Shown: positions 1 to 8,736, counted from the stretch's first letter. The stretch: 57,101 nt of DNA from Bdellovibrio sp. (GCA_014376435.1 JACMRL010000041.1:1-57101), one strand, 5' to 3'. Made by a program: numbers and translations. Notes: generated by a model from the sequence alone, not told the origin.

Positions 1-289
1 TGATTCGTAACAGTAAATGCAAGTGGTTTGAATTAATCGCACGCTGATAAATACGTACGCCAAATTTTTTCGCAAAGCGGGTGATGATTTGGTGGATCGC
101 TTGGTAATTACGCTGAGCTAAGAAGCTGTCAGGCCCCATGGTCCAAGTGCTACGTAGCACGAAGTGAATGGAATCTTTTGAAGACAAGGGCCGCATCGAT
201 TTTCTTCTGCGGTAAAGGAGTGCTCCGCCGAAGAATTTTTGATGTTTGGGTTCATTTTGGAAGAATGATTGTTGTTTTGCTTTTTTCAT
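1..289 (-). CDS. REP-associated Y1-type transposase, 5' part only
   Basis: A minus-strand frame open from an ATG at 289 to the window edge reads as the N-terminal part of a Y1 (IS200/TnpA-like) transposase of the kind associated with REP sequences. It starts MKKAKQQSFFQNEP and contains a basic stretch RRRKSMRPLS, then HFVLRST and, close to the edge, RAINSNHLHLLLR. The last segment is the His-x-His motif that, in this family, binds the metal next to the catalytic tyrosine. The tyrosine itself would lie beyond base 1. No good Shine-Dalgarno precedes the ATG, so the start is the weakest point. No terminal repeats are visible, which fits domesticated REP-associated copies rather than an intact insertion sequence. 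The reading frame has no internal stop in the visible part. Confidence 0.8.
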   Translation of the reverse strand, partial: MKKAKQQSFFQNEPKHQKFFGGALLYRRRKSMRPLSSKDSIHFVLRSTWTMGPDSFLAQRNYQAIHQIITRFAKKFGVRIYQRAINSNHLHLLLRI

Positions 290-644
290 CAGCCAGCAAA
301 GCTTCAAGGCTGGGGCGATGGTCAAGAGTCTTCGAAACAAGCACTGAATCCAGAATGCAGGCGAAGATCGGTTTTTAAATCGGGACTTAGTATAGATTAA
401 TCGTGGGATCTGTTTTCTGCTCTACACAAAAAACCCACTTTAATTAGAATTTTTCCAATCTACAGTGCCCTAATTACTCATTAGGTAGACTAACCACGTT
501 TAAAACCCGAAGTTCCACACCCGGAGAGGCTGCTAATTGACCGCAAATTTCGAAAGCCTGTTTCAAGTTTAGACAGTCCGAATTTGCCGGGACCAATTAG
601 TTAGTTCTTAGCATTAATAATCGATCTCCCCTGAGGCAAGAAAC
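290..644. other. intergenic region, 355 bases, no recognised gene
   Basis: This stretch separates the divergent transposase gene and the small secreted-protein gene at 645. A plus-strand open frame at 178-378 overlaps the transposase on the other strand and looks like its shadow. I see no RNA gene and no REP-like repeat. Promoters for both flanking genes probably lie here, but no boxes are convincing by eye. Confidence 0.5.
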
Positions 645-1127
645 TTGAATAGTGGAAGCCTTGTGAGCGTAATCTACAAAAGCCTTATTTTATTTGGTCT
701 AATTCTAACCGCAGGTTTTGCGCAAGCTAAACCCTTCACGGCATGTATCCAAGATACCCAAATAAAGCATCGCATGGAGCGCGACGAAAGCATTCAGGCG
801 TGCTTCAAAACACATAAAGCATTTTTGGGTTCAGATAATTGTTTCAATCAAGTTCGCAATTTAAGGGAAGCGCAGCAGTCTGCAAATTTAAGCGAAAGTT
901 TAAAGTTTATATGTTTTTATGAAGCTTCTATTTTTCAGAATATTAAAACTTGCTTGATCAGAGCCGATGAATTTAAAAATGCTGATAATCATGATGAAGC
1001 GGTTTTTCATTGCTACAAACAATTTCAAGATAAGCTAACCAAAAAAGAATGTAACGATACCGCAAAAAAATTAATCTATCCGGCTAAAAAAGATTATTTA
1101 CTTCAGCACTGTGCAAATAATTACTAA
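645..1127 (+). CDS. small secreted cysteine-containing protein, function unknown
   Basis: The product is about 160 residues with an N-terminal signal peptide (hydrophobic ILFGLILTAGFAQA, likely cut after AQA). The mature part is polar and carries about eight cysteines spaced along its length, suggesting disulfides in the periplasm or outside the cell. I do not recognise a family. The start used is TTG at 645, with a GAGG about nine bases upstream. A GTG at 663, also preceded by a GGA, would give a shorter and equally plausible signal peptide. The gene is convergent with the lytic transglycosylase gene and their stops overlap by four bases. Function cannot be assigned from sequence. Confidence 0.65.
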   Translation: MNSGSLVSVIYKSLILFGLILTAGFAQAKPFTACIQDTQIKHRMERDESIQACFKTHKAFLGSDNCFNQVRNLREAQQSANLSESLKFICFYEASIFQNIKTCLIRADEFKNADNHDEAVFHCYKQFQDKLTKKECNDTAKKLIYPAKKDYLLQHCANNY

Positions 1128-2209
1128 GATTTAAATTGAGCGACCAAATGATAATTTTCTAAAGGTACAATCAGGGGAATTCCCGCCGGAATTCTTTTGC
1201 TTTTCATAATGCGCGACCAATTTAAATGTGGATTCATCTGTTTAAAACGTGTCAGACTTCCGTTATACCACTTTAACACCTTCGCCTTCGCTAAGGTTTG
1301 GTTTAGTTTAAACTCTTTATGCGGAAGCGTTTTAGAAAGCACTAGCTCTTTACCGAACAGGTTCAGCGCATTACGCTCAACTTCTAAAACGGCTAAAAAA
1401 CAAGAATAGAAATTTTTCGAAGCAAATCCCCAAGTAGGAGTTACATTCTCTGACTCAATCAGGTCCTTTATTTCGGCCGATCCATTACGATCCACCATGC
1501 GACGTACGCCCGTTAATCCGTGATTGTAAGCCGTGATTGCCAATGGCCACGATTTTAATTTTTTGTAATTCTGCTTAAGAATTTTAGCAGCTAATTCAGT
1601 CGCGTGATATGGGTGATTACGTTTATCGTAATCTGACTGAATATATCCGAAAGGTTTAGCCACCGAAGGCATAATTTGCCATAGGCCACTAGCACCTACT
1701 TTTGATTGCGCAAAAATATTGAATGAACTTTCCACAAAAACGATACGCGTTAACTCAACGGGTAAACCCTCTTTACGAAAAATCTCTTCCATCATCGGTA
1801 AATATTGACCCGATAAGGTTAAAGCTTTTTGCATACGGTCTTTTAAACCCATCTGTAAACGCACTCGTTTTACATCCGAAATTTTCCATTTCGTAATCAG
1901 CTCTTTGCGGCGGCCGCTGGTCGCGTCTTGTATTAACTTACGCTTGACTGCCGAGGTGATTACACTGCTGTTAGAAATGGGCGTCAGATCGATTTCACCC
2001 AAGATAAAGCTAGGATCATCGACTAAATGAAATACGCCTTGTTGAGTTGTGTAATAAGAGAAGATTTTGGTCCAGAAATCAACTCGCTCAGATAAAGCCT
2101 CGGAAGTTTCAAACTGCGAAGCGTCCGGTAGCGAAGAGTTCCATTTCGTAACTCGTGACCAAGCTGATAAAGAGATTAAAAATGTTAGTAGAATAAAACT
2201 AAGTTTCAT
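1124..2209 (-). CDS. membrane-bound lytic murein transglycosylase, MltD-like (SLT domain)
   Basis: A periplasmic peptidoglycan-cleaving enzyme of the goose-lysozyme/SLT family (GH23), which cuts the MurNAc-GlcNAc bond and forms 1,6-anhydro ends. A signal peptide occupies residues 1-18. The SLT core spans roughly 135-260, with the catalytic Glu160 in RIVFVESSFN, followed by the family signatures GASGLWQIMP and AITAYNHG. The C-terminal 60 residues (about 300-355) resemble one degenerate LysM module, including YNGSL and RIPAGIPLIVP, and could bind glycan. An AGG lies four bases before the ATG. It follows dacB by four bases, so the two cell-wall genes form an operon. MltD is the closest named type, although family enzymes usually carry clearer LysM repeats. 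Confidence 0.85.
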   Translation of the reverse strand: MKLSFILLTFLISLSAWSRVTKWNSSLPDASQFETSEALSERVDFWTKIFSYYTTQQGVFHLVDDPSFILGEIDLTPISNSSVITSAVKRKLIQDATSGRRKELITKWKISDVKRVRLQMGLKDRMQKALTLSGQYLPMMEEIFRKEGLPVELTRIVFVESSFNIFAQSKVGASGLWQIMPSVAKPFGYIQSDYDKRNHPYHATELAAKILKQNYKKLKSWPLAITAYNHGLTGVRRMVDRNGSAEIKDLIESENVTPTWGFASKNFYSCFLAVLEVERNALNLFGKELVLSKTLPHKEFKLNQTLAKAKVLKWYNGSLTRFKQMNPHLNWSRIMKSKRIPAGIPLIVPLENYHLVAQFKS

Positions 2210-2213
2210 TCAC

Positions 2214-3620
2214 CTATTTTAAGCTTGAAATAAGGATCTGATCAAAAGCTTCCCGCACAATCGCCTCATCACGTGGACCATTGTAGAGGAATGAAAATGT
2301 CAGCACTTGTCCATCCCTTCGGCCAGCATAACCCGCTAAAGCAACCACGTTATCTAAGTAGCCCGTCTTTGCCCGTACCCAACCTTGCGCCGGTGAATTT
2401 TTCATTCGCTTTTTTAAAGTTCCGTCCACGCCAGCAATCGGCAAGCTTTCTAGAAAAGTTGGAAAGGTTGAAAAATCGTTTTTAATGGCTAATAAAACGC
2501 GATTTAGCGCATGAGCCGATAATTTATTTTTACGCGTAAAACCGGAAGGATTAATAACTTCAAAATCATTCGCGTTTAATCCTAAAGCATTTAATTCACC
2601 GCGAATAACATCCATCCCCTGCTTTAAAGAAATATTTGTTTTATCTTCACCGGCTGCTAAATTTTTTGTTAACATCTCGGCCACAAAATTATTCGAGAAC
2701 TTATTCATATCAGCTAAAATATAAGATAAGTTTTTACTCTCTAAAGTCGCAATTAATTCAGCCGCCACAGGTGTCTTTCCGGATTTAGTCACGCCCCTAA
2801 TTTCAACCCCGCGCTGACGTAAAAAAGATTTTAAATTCACGCCCGCCCAAATATCGGGTTCGTTAACGCTCTTAAAAATAGCTTTCTCAGGAGCGCCCTG
2901 CGCGACTTCACCGCTAACCGTTATTACTTTGTCGGCGTTAGAAACTGAAACCGCTAAATCTTTTTTAGGTGCCCCCGAAACTGTTTTTGTTTCGTTGCGT
3001 AGCTCAAAATAACCTGTATCGGGATCGATGAAAACTCGCGCTTTTTGTCCCACTTCACCAGGTCGTGTAAATATATTAACAGCATTCCAATTAAAACTCA
3101 TCGCTCCCACTGGAGAGTCGTAGGCGCGGTCTACGCGCTTATCTTCGCGGCTTTCGTCAAATCGTACTTTATCAAATAAGGTATCATCGATGACTAAATC
3201 GCCCGGAATATTTTTAATTCCCGAACGAGTCAGTTCATTTGCTAAAAACCACATGTTTTCAGATACAAAACTAGGGTCACCACCACCCTTTAAATAAAGA
3301 TTTTTTTTATCAAAATAAACTCGGGTGTAAAATTTTGATCCCAAAGGAAATCTTTTTAAGACGGCATAGCTGGTTAAAATTTTAGAAACCGAAGCGGGAA
3401 TTTTTTTTTCTTTTGCATTTACGTTTAGAACCTCATCGTCGTCATTCTTAATTTCCATACTGACGTCTGTAGCCTCTAGGCCATATTTTTTTAAAATTGT
3501 AGCCGGAGAATCTGTTGTAAAAACTTTCACTTTAGCTTTTTTAGCTTCAGCTAGACTAAAGTTGAACATGATAAAAACAGCCAAGACCATTTGTGCGATG
3601 ATATTTTTTTCAGATTTCAT
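2214..3620 (-). CDS. dacB: D-alanyl-D-alanine carboxypeptidase/endopeptidase, PBP4 (DacB) family
   Basis: A peptidase S13 penicillin-binding protein that trims or opens peptidoglycan cross-links in the periplasm. At 468 residues it has the usual family length. A signal peptide covers about 1-26 (ending SLAEA). The three active-site motifs are present: SVSK with nucleophile Ser77, SNN in NKFSNNFVAEML near residue 305, and KTG in VRAKTGYLDN near 418. The long insertion between the first two motifs is typical of PBP4. It is the first gene of an operon with the transglycosylase gene. No clear Shine-Dalgarno precedes the ATG. The divergent lspA gene starts 29 bases away, so the two promoters must overlap the 5' ends of the genes. 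Confidence 0.92.
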   Translation of the reverse strand: MKSEKNIIAQMVLAVFIMFNFSLAEAKKAKVKVFTTDSPATILKKYGLEATDVSMEIKNDDDEVLNVNAKEKKIPASVSKILTSYAVLKRFPLGSKFYTRVYFDKKNLYLKGGGDPSFVSENMWFLANELTRSGIKNIPGDLVIDDTLFDKVRFDESREDKRVDRAYDSPVGAMSFNWNAVNIFTRPGEVGQKARVFIDPDTGYFELRNETKTVSGAPKKDLAVSVSNADKVITVSGEVAQGAPEKAIFKSVNEPDIWAGVNLKSFLRQRGVEIRGVTKSGKTPVAAELIATLESKNLSYILADMNKFSNNFVAEMLTKNLAAGEDKTNISLKQGMDVIRGELNALGLNANDFEVINPSGFTRKNKLSAHALNRVLLAIKNDFSTFPTFLESLPIAGVDGTLKKRMKNSPAQGWVRAKTGYLDNVVALAGYAGRRDGQVLTFSFLYNGPRDEAIVREAFDQILISSLK

Positions 3621-3649
3621 TTTACTGAGTATAGCGGCACAATACAGAC

Positions 3650-4591
3650 ATGAAAAGAAAAGATTGGTTTTTTGTCTACGGCATTTTATTTTTGATTATT
3701 GTCGTGGATCAAATCACAAAAAGCTGGGCTTCCGGCATAACTGAATTAAACTACAAATTTATTAAACTAATACTGGTACACAACCACGGCGCGATGTTAG
3801 GGCTTTTCTCAGAGTTGCCAGCCGTTTTACGAATTGTTACGTTATCTACCAGCGGTGTTTTTTTACTTAGCCTCTATTTTTTAACCCAGTACCTAATACC
3901 AGTCCGCTTGATGCCGTTACGCTTAGGTTTATCTATTTTAGTAGGTGGAATTTTTGGAAATGTTTTAGACCGAATACTATATGGCTACGTCATTGACTTT
4001 ATCTCGGTGCAGTTTGGACAATGGATATCACCAATTTGGAATGTGGCCGACGCAATTCAGTGGGTTGGCTATTTATTAATTGTTTATTCGGTATTAAAAT
4101 ATGGTGGTCAAATTTGGCCCGATAATAATATTCGTAAAAGTTTTTGGGTTAATCGAAAATTTCAAATTAAATACGCCAGTTTATTTATGTTCACTGGGTT
4201 ATTATTAACCTCAGTCAGCGTGGTTTTTTCTTATACATATTTAAAAGTAACAATTCAGCAGATTACCGGTAACGATGAAGTACTGGTCAGAAAATTGTCT
4301 GAGCCTTTTTTATATAGTTTCTTAGCTTTATCACTGACTTTTGCCATCGTTTTATTCGCCGTCGGAAAGATGATTTCCCATCGAATTGCCGGCCCACTTT
4401 ACGCCTTCGAACGTTTTCTAAACGATATTTTAGAAGGTAGAGGCCTTACCAAAGAAGGCGCTGCTTTAAAATTAAGAACCGGTGATGAATTTAAACACCT
4501 AGAAGAATTAGCCGAGCAAATTAAAATTAAATTAGCCAAATTAAATTCAGAAAAGTCGATTGAAGTGATTGAGTATAAAGAAGAGACCTAG
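3650..4591 (+). CDS. lspA: signal peptidase II fused to a two-helix HAMP-like tail
   Basis: Residues 1-155 are lipoprotein signal peptidase, the inner-membrane aspartyl protease that removes the signal peptide of prolipoproteins. The conserved blocks are VDQITKSW (Asp20), HNHGAMLG, GGIFGNVLDRILYG with catalytic Asp107, and WNVADAIQ with catalytic Asp134. The family normally ends near residue 160-170. Here the frame continues without interruption for about 150 residues: a transmembrane helix at about 176-198, a short extracytoplasmic loop, a second helix at about 220-242, then a HAMP-like linker (ISHRIAGPLYAFERFL) and a charged helix ending at 313. This looks like a receptor output module lacking a kinase or methyl-accepting domain. 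The stop overlaps that of the convergent exonuclease gene by four bases. The protease call is firm; the role of the tail is unknown. Confidence 0.92.
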   Translation: MKRKDWFFVYGILFLIIVVDQITKSWASGITELNYKFIKLILVHNHGAMLGLFSELPAVLRIVTLSTSGVFLLSLYFLTQYLIPVRLMPLRLGLSILVGGIFGNVLDRILYGYVIDFISVQFGQWISPIWNVADAIQWVGYLLIVYSVLKYGGQIWPDNNIRKSFWVNRKFQIKYASLFMFTGLLLTSVSVVFSYTYLKVTIQQITGNDEVLVRKLSEPFLYSFLALSLTFAIVLFAVGKMISHRIAGPLYAFERFLNDILEGRGLTKEGAALKLRTGDEFKHLEELAEQIKIKLAKLNSEKSIEVIEYKEET

Positions 4592-5412
4592 CGGTCAAAG
4601 TCTAAAATTTTGTCTAAGTAAAATCTTTTTCTTTGTTGGTCTAAACCACACTGTGCGTGCAGATAATCCCCATCTGGATTTCGTACAAAACCCATTGGCT
4701 TTATCGGACGAGGTTTACCTTTCGTCTGCCCGCCTTCGTACACGATATTTATTGTGCGTTGCTCTAAAGTGGCTTTTGCCAGGCTAATAATTTTCTCATC
4801 TTGCGATGACCAGATACGATATTTATTCCAGTTAATTTCTTTTTTCTGCAGCTCTAAAACTCGATTTAAATTAACATCTTCGCCAAGTTTTTCGCATGAT
4901 TTAAAAAATACCTGCAAGCATGCGTAGGCATCATCGTAAGCCCGGTGAGCCGCTCCGCCCGTCAGGCCAAGCTCTTTAACCAAAGTCTGCAGCTTGTGAT
5001 TCGTCGTTGTTAATAAAGCTCTAGAAATTAAACTGGTGCACACTTGTAAGCTTTGCGGAAAAGCTAACTCCGCTTTTTCAATTTCAATCGTTAAAAATCC
5101 TAAATCAAAAGGTGCATGATGAGCCATTAAAACTGAACCATCGATAAATTTACAAAATTTTGCGATCTCATCTTTCATCTGCGGAGCATCAGCTACCATT
5201 TCGTTGGTAATGCCGTGAATTACAATATTATCTGGCAACATCGCTCGCGAAGGTTTTAATAAAGTTTGAAATCGATCGACTATTTTTCCTTTATACCATT
5301 TAACCGCACCCAATTCGACGATTTCTGATTCAATTGGGTAAGGGCCGCTGGTCTCGGTATCAAAGGCAACTAGTGGATAATGATGAATAGATTGGTTTAA
5401 ATCGAATGGCAT
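4588..5412 (-). CDS. DEDDh 3'-5' exonuclease (DnaQ-like) with C-terminal WYL-like domain
   Basis: Residues 12-180 are an RNase T/DnaQ-type exonuclease domain. ExoI is FDTETSG (Asp18, Glu20), ExoII is in HHAPFDLGFL, and ExoIII is HRAYDDAY with the His and Asp of the DEDDh subtype. The family removes nucleotides from 3' ends of DNA or RNA with two metal ions. The last 70 residues (EQRTINIVYEGG, PRPIKPMGFV, YLHAQCG, KRFYLDKILDF) match the pattern of a WYL domain, a ligand- or nucleic-acid-sensing module. The protein is not clearly the polymerase III epsilon subunit: there is no obvious clamp-binding motif, and the WYL tail points to repair or regulatory duty. The N-terminal call is strong and the WYL call moderate. 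Confidence 0.82.
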   Translation of the reverse strand: MPFDLNQSIHHYPLVAFDTETSGPYPIESEIVELGAVKWYKGKIVDRFQTLLKPSRAMLPDNIVIHGITNEMVADAPQMKDEIAKFCKFIDGSVLMAHHAPFDLGFLTIEIEKAELAFPQSLQVCTSLISRALLTTTNHKLQTLVKELGLTGGAAHRAYDDAYACLQVFFKSCEKLGEDVNLNRVLELQKKEINWNKYRIWSSQDEKIISLAKATLEQRTINIVYEGGQTKGKPRPIKPMGFVRNPDGDYLHAQCGLDQQRKRFYLDKILDFDR

Positions 5413-5490
5413 AAAAGATAAATTACGTGATCTGAGTCCAAAGGTCTAGCTTAAGATTGCAAGCTTTGTAGTTTGAATTAAAATAAACAA

Positions 5491-6198
5491 ATGATGCGTA
5501 GGTTTTATCTGTTAATTAATTTTTGTGCTTTTCTGGTTTCGCTTCAAAGCAAGGCAGCCGAAGAAAAAAAAGCAGGCACCGCGCCTACTTACCGCATTTC
5601 CGCAAATGCTCTTTTACTTTCACAATTTGTCGACCGGGGGTTAGCAATCAGTGATAAAAATCCGGCACTTAACGCTTCGTTTTTATTCAATTTCGGATCT
5701 CAGTTTAAATTAGGTTTTTGGGGTTCAAATATTTCGCACGTCAGCGCCGCTGATGATAATTTTTGGTTTAAACTGTTAGCAGAAATTAAAATTGATTTTA
5801 GTGATAAATCTGCGGTGAAACTGTATCTGCACGACGATAAATATTATAAATTAAATATCCGCAACGGTCAGCGTGCGGGACTTTTACTAAATTACAACTT
5901 GTGGAATGCCCAAGCCGAGTGGATGAGTAACTATGAGGGCACCTCAACCTTTGCACAATATCTTAATGTTGGAAAAGCTTATATCTTTAAACAAGATTAT
6001 AGCTTGGGTGCAAAATTAGGTTACGTTATGCAAACGGCGCCGGGCTTAGAAAATTATTTTGATCTAAAAGCTTACGTTGATTATCAAATGACTTTAAATT
6101 CACGCCTTGAATTAGGCGGAACGATGGTTAGTAATAATTCGCAATTTGGTAACCGCGGAGACCCCGCGGTTTTTGGCTTGCTGGAACTAGTGTTCTAG
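5491..6198 (+). CDS. TorF-like outer-membrane porin family protein
   Basis: A 235-residue exported protein with a signal peptide (about 1-22, ending SKAA) followed by alternating hydrophobic beta strands and a C-terminal aromatic strand ([11 protein letters not shown]) typical of outer-membrane barrels. The beginning of the mature part, [20 protein letters not shown] and then PALNASF, matches the 'S-x-Y-x-x-RG-x-S-x-x-D-x-xPAL' start of the TorF/gcw_chp putative porin family. Transport substrate is not predictable. ATG codons lie at 5491 and 5494 and there is only a weak upstream purine tract. The stop overlaps that of the convergent motB gene by four bases. Confidence 0.7.
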   Translation: MMRRFYLLINFCAFLVSLQSKAAEEKKAGTAPTYRISANALLLSQFVDRGLAISDKNPALNASFLFNFGSQFKLGFWGSNISHVSAADDNFWFKLLAEIKIDFSDKSAVKLYLHDDKYYKLNIRNGQRAGLLLNYNLWNAQAEWMSNYEGTSTFAQYLNVGKAYIFKQDYSLGAKLGYVMQTAPGLENYFDLKAYVDYQMTLNSRLELGGTMVSNNSQFGNRGDPAVFGLLELVF

Positions 6199-7187
6199 TT
6201 TTTGATTGTTGAACTTTCAACATCCGAGTTTGTCGGGTCGGCCTCGTCTTTTACGCCTTTAACTTCTAAATCAACCGGGTTAACCAAATTTGGATCTTCC
6301 CCGATTCCGCTGCCCGCTTTTGCCTTACGGTTATTAATCTGGCTAGCGAAGTTATCATAAACTCCACGGGCCGAATCTTTATCACCGAATACAGTTTGTA
6401 ATTTACGACGATCTTTTTTTGAATCATCTTGTTTTTGATGAATACTGACGCGGATAAAACCAATCAGCTTTTCTTGGTCAACTTCACCTTTTTTGTCTTT
6501 AACCGAAGTCACGCCCACGATTGTGTTGTTGGTATGCTCAAACGCCGCTTTGACTTTATTACGAACTAAATCTAAACGCTCTTGCGCAATTTTTTTAGCC
6601 GAGTCTTCCGTTTTTTCTGCAACGGCTTGAATAAATAAAGCTGAAGTTAATTTAATTTCAGACTCTTGTAGGCCCGAAGTTATTTGGCTTAAACGAGTCA
6701 TCACTTCAATAAACTTTTTATTTGGAACGGCCGTTCCTTTTTCAAATAAATACGTATCGGGGATATCAAAGTCAAAACCATCTTGCGAAATATTCAAATT
6801 CTTCGCGTGATCGGTCATTTTATCAGCCATAAAGGCCGCAACTACTTTAGCTGAACCCATATCTAAAATATTCGGGGTTTTATCTGCGGGCTCTAAAAAG
6901 CTTTGGAAAGCTTTTAAAGGCTCGTTAACTAAATCTAAAAATAGTTTTTCTAACGTAAGTTCTGCACCAAAATTCTGAAAATTATATTCAATCATTGAAG
7001 GCGTAGAGAAATAATCTGAAACCGCTTTTTTAGTATCTTCACTCTGCCCGATCAGCCACATTACTAGAAAGAACGCCATCATTGCCGTCATGAAGTCAGC
7101 TAATGCCACCTTCCAAGATCCGCCATGATGAGGAGCGGCTTGAACGATGATCTTTTTAATTACGATGGTCTGTTTCTTCTGAGCCAA
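6195..7187 (-). CDS. motB: flagellar motor stator protein MotB with degenerate OmpA-like domain
   Basis: MotB pairs with MotA in the inner membrane as the ion-conducting stator that drives flagellar rotation. The N-terminal segment [20 protein letters not shown] has the invariant proton-accepting Asp31 within the single transmembrane helix, followed by the plug-like helix ([10 protein letters not shown]). The periplasmic part starts like an OmpA fold ([17 protein letters not shown]) but lacks the usual G-H-T-D motif after the second strand. It has [17 protein letters not shown] instead and recovers in [12 protein letters not shown]. The C-terminal 60 residues are polar and probably disordered. 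It is translated after motA with a 28-base gap. The call is firm; peptidoglycan binding by the altered domain is uncertain. Confidence 0.92.
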   Translation of the reverse strand: MAQKKQTIVIKKIIVQAAPHHGGSWKVALADFMTAMMAFFLVMWLIGQSEDTKKAVSDYFSTPSMIEYNFQNFGAELTLEKLFLDLVNEPLKAFQSFLEPADKTPNILDMGSAKVVAAFMADKMTDHAKNLNISQDGFDFDIPDTYLFEKGTAVPNKKFIEVMTRLSQITSGLQESEIKLTSALFIQAVAEKTEDSAKKIAQERLDLVRNKVKAAFEHTNNTIVGVTSVKDKKGEVDQEKLIGFIRVSIHQKQDDSKKDRRKLQTVFGDKDSARGVYDNFASQINNRKAKAGSGIGEDPNLVNPVDLEVKGVKDEADPTNSDVESSTIKN

Positions 7188-7215
7188 TCTAAACCTCTGT
7201 CTTAACGATCGTTAA

Positions 7216-8085
7216 CTAAGCCGCTGCTTTTTTAATATCTTTAGTCGACTTATCTAATTCATCAAATGTAGGTCTTTCTTCCGGCATGATCGTACGACGA
7301 GCGTACTCCACACATACTAAAGGTGGAGCTCCACGTTGAAGAGCAACCATCGCGGCTTTAATAACATTTAAATATCTACCTTCGGCTTCGATATCAGACG
7401 CCATCTTAGTTGCGGTTGGACCAATCAAACCATAAGCACCAAAAACTCCCAACATTGTCCCCACCAAAGCACCGCCCACCAGCGATCCAATTTTTTCTAC
7501 GCCTTCCGTTAAATGGGCCATCGTTTTCACGATACCCAGAACGGCGGCAACAATACCTAAACCCGGAAATCCATCGGCCACAGCTTGCACCGCATGCTGT
7601 GCTAAATGTTCTTCAGCGTGAATCGCTTTAATATCACTATCCATTAAATCATCGACATCATACGGAGATAAATCCGTCGATAATGTCATCTTCATCGTGT
7701 CACAAATAAAATGAACCGCATGATGACTCTTCATCACTGACGGATAAGCTTTAAAAATATCTGATTGATCAGGATTCTCGATGTGTTTCTCGACCCCTTG
7801 TGGGCCTTCTTTACGAAACGTCTGGAAAAGCTGGAACATCATTTGTAAAAGATCGAGGTAATCTTTTTTAGATGGCCCCTTCGCCGTCATCGCTTTAATA
7901 CTTAGTTTAAAACCCGCTTTGATAACTTTCATCGGGTTACCAATGATGTATCCGCCCAATGCCGCACCGGCGATGATCATCATCTCAAGTGGCGCAGCTT
8001 TTAAAATGATAGACAGATGTCCACCTTGTAAAATAAAGGCACCAAACACCGTGGCAAAAACAATAATTATACCTACAAATCCCAT
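7216..8085 (-). CDS. motA: flagellar motor stator protein MotA
   Basis: MotA forms the ring around MotB in the stator. The protein has four membrane helices: two near the N terminus (GFVGIIIVFATVFGAFIL and EMMIIAGAALGGYIIG) and two later (PGLGIVAAVLGIVKTM and LGVFGAYGLIGPTATK), with the conserved prolines of helices three and four. The charged cytoplasmic loop lies between. I place the start at the ATG ending at 8085, giving 289 residues, because AGAGG lies six bases upstream and the family begins at this point. A longer frame from 8130 would add 15 atypical residues and start upstream of the proposed sigma-28-like promoter. Co-transcribed with motB. Confidence 0.92.
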   Translation of the reverse strand: MGFVGIIIVFATVFGAFILQGGHLSIILKAAPLEMMIIAGAALGGYIIGNPMKVIKAGFKLSIKAMTAKGPSKKDYLDLLQMMFQLFQTFRKEGPQGVEKHIENPDQSDIFKAYPSVMKSHHAVHFICDTMKMTLSTDLSPYDVDDLMDSDIKAIHAEEHLAQHAVQAVADGFPGLGIVAAVLGIVKTMAHLTEGVEKIGSLVGGALVGTMLGVFGAYGLIGPTATKMASDIEAEGRYLNVIKAAMVALQRGAPPLVCVEYARRTIMPEERPTFDELDKSTKDIKKAAA

Positions 8086-8108
8086 GTTAACCTCTTTTAT
8101 CAACTTTC

Positions 8109-8135
8109 TGATCGGCTTAGAGAGGAACAAGGTTA
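8109..8135 (-). promoter_or_regulatory. sigma-28-like promoter of motAB
   Basis: On the minus strand TAACCTTG, 11 bases, GCCGATCA. The -10 element matches the flagellar sigma-28 consensus GCCGATAA at seven of eight positions and the spacing is exactly the expected 11. The -35 element matches TAAAGTTT only partly. The predicted start would leave a leader of about 17 bases carrying the motA ribosome binding site. Confidence 0.5.
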
Positions 8136-8335
8136 ACGAGACGTAAGTGAAACTAGCAGTTGGTCTGGCGAAGTATTACTCCAATACGCAAACCACGTCT
8201 AGTGCGTTAGGGCTTAAGGCCTGTAGAAGTTTTTGACACTCAAGCAGAAAGTTCCAAGCAAACTCATCGCTATTTCAATAGCCACGTGGCCGCGATATAA
8301 CCTAACGAACGAATTATAAAACAAAGGACGTCCCC

Positions 8336-8731
8336 ATGAAAAAGTTAATTTTAACGGCTGTACTTTTAGCAAACGTTAGCGCACACGCAGACATCATCAA
8401 ATGTGATTTCACTGAGCCATTTCTAGCTACAACATACAGCATGACTCAGCAAACTTTGACCTACGATACTTCTTTCTTAACCGGTAACAAAGGCAGTACG
8501 AAAGTTTTCAAAAACGTATCCTTTCAAATTAAAGGTGCGGGAAAATTCGAGCTTGTAGCAAAAGACGGAACAGTATTACAAAAATTAGATTTATCTTTCA
8601 ACGGTTCAAACGGAATGAGCGATGGCGTTTACCCTTACGAAGTTAAAGACGAATCGGATGTATTCGGCGGCGCCAACGGGGGAGTAGGTGGTTGCGTTTC
8701 TAACTACTTAAAAGTAACTGGCGAGAACTAA
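8336..8731 (+). CDS. small secreted protein, function unknown
   Basis: A 131-residue protein with a classical signal peptide (MKKLILTAVLLANVSAHA, cut after AHA). The mature part contains two cysteines (IKCDFTE near the start and GGCVSNYLK at the end) that could form one disulfide, and an alternating pattern suggesting a beta-rich fold. A purine-rich AAAGGACG precedes the ATG. It is a monocistronic gene followed directly by a strong terminator. No family is recognised; similarly sized secreted proteins are common in Bdellovibrio-type genomes. Confidence 0.7.
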   Translation: MKKLILTAVLLANVSAHADIIKCDFTEPFLATTYSMTQQTLTYDTSFLTGNKGSTKVFKNVSFQIKGAGKFELVAKDGTVLQKLDLSFNGSNGMSDGVYPYEVKDESDVFGGANGGVGGCVSNYLKVTGEN

Positions 8732-8736
8732 TTTCG

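Noticed and set aside
178..378. Plus-strand open frame of 66 codons
   Set aside because: It is antisense to the transposase frame, has no ribosome site and no recognisable protein.
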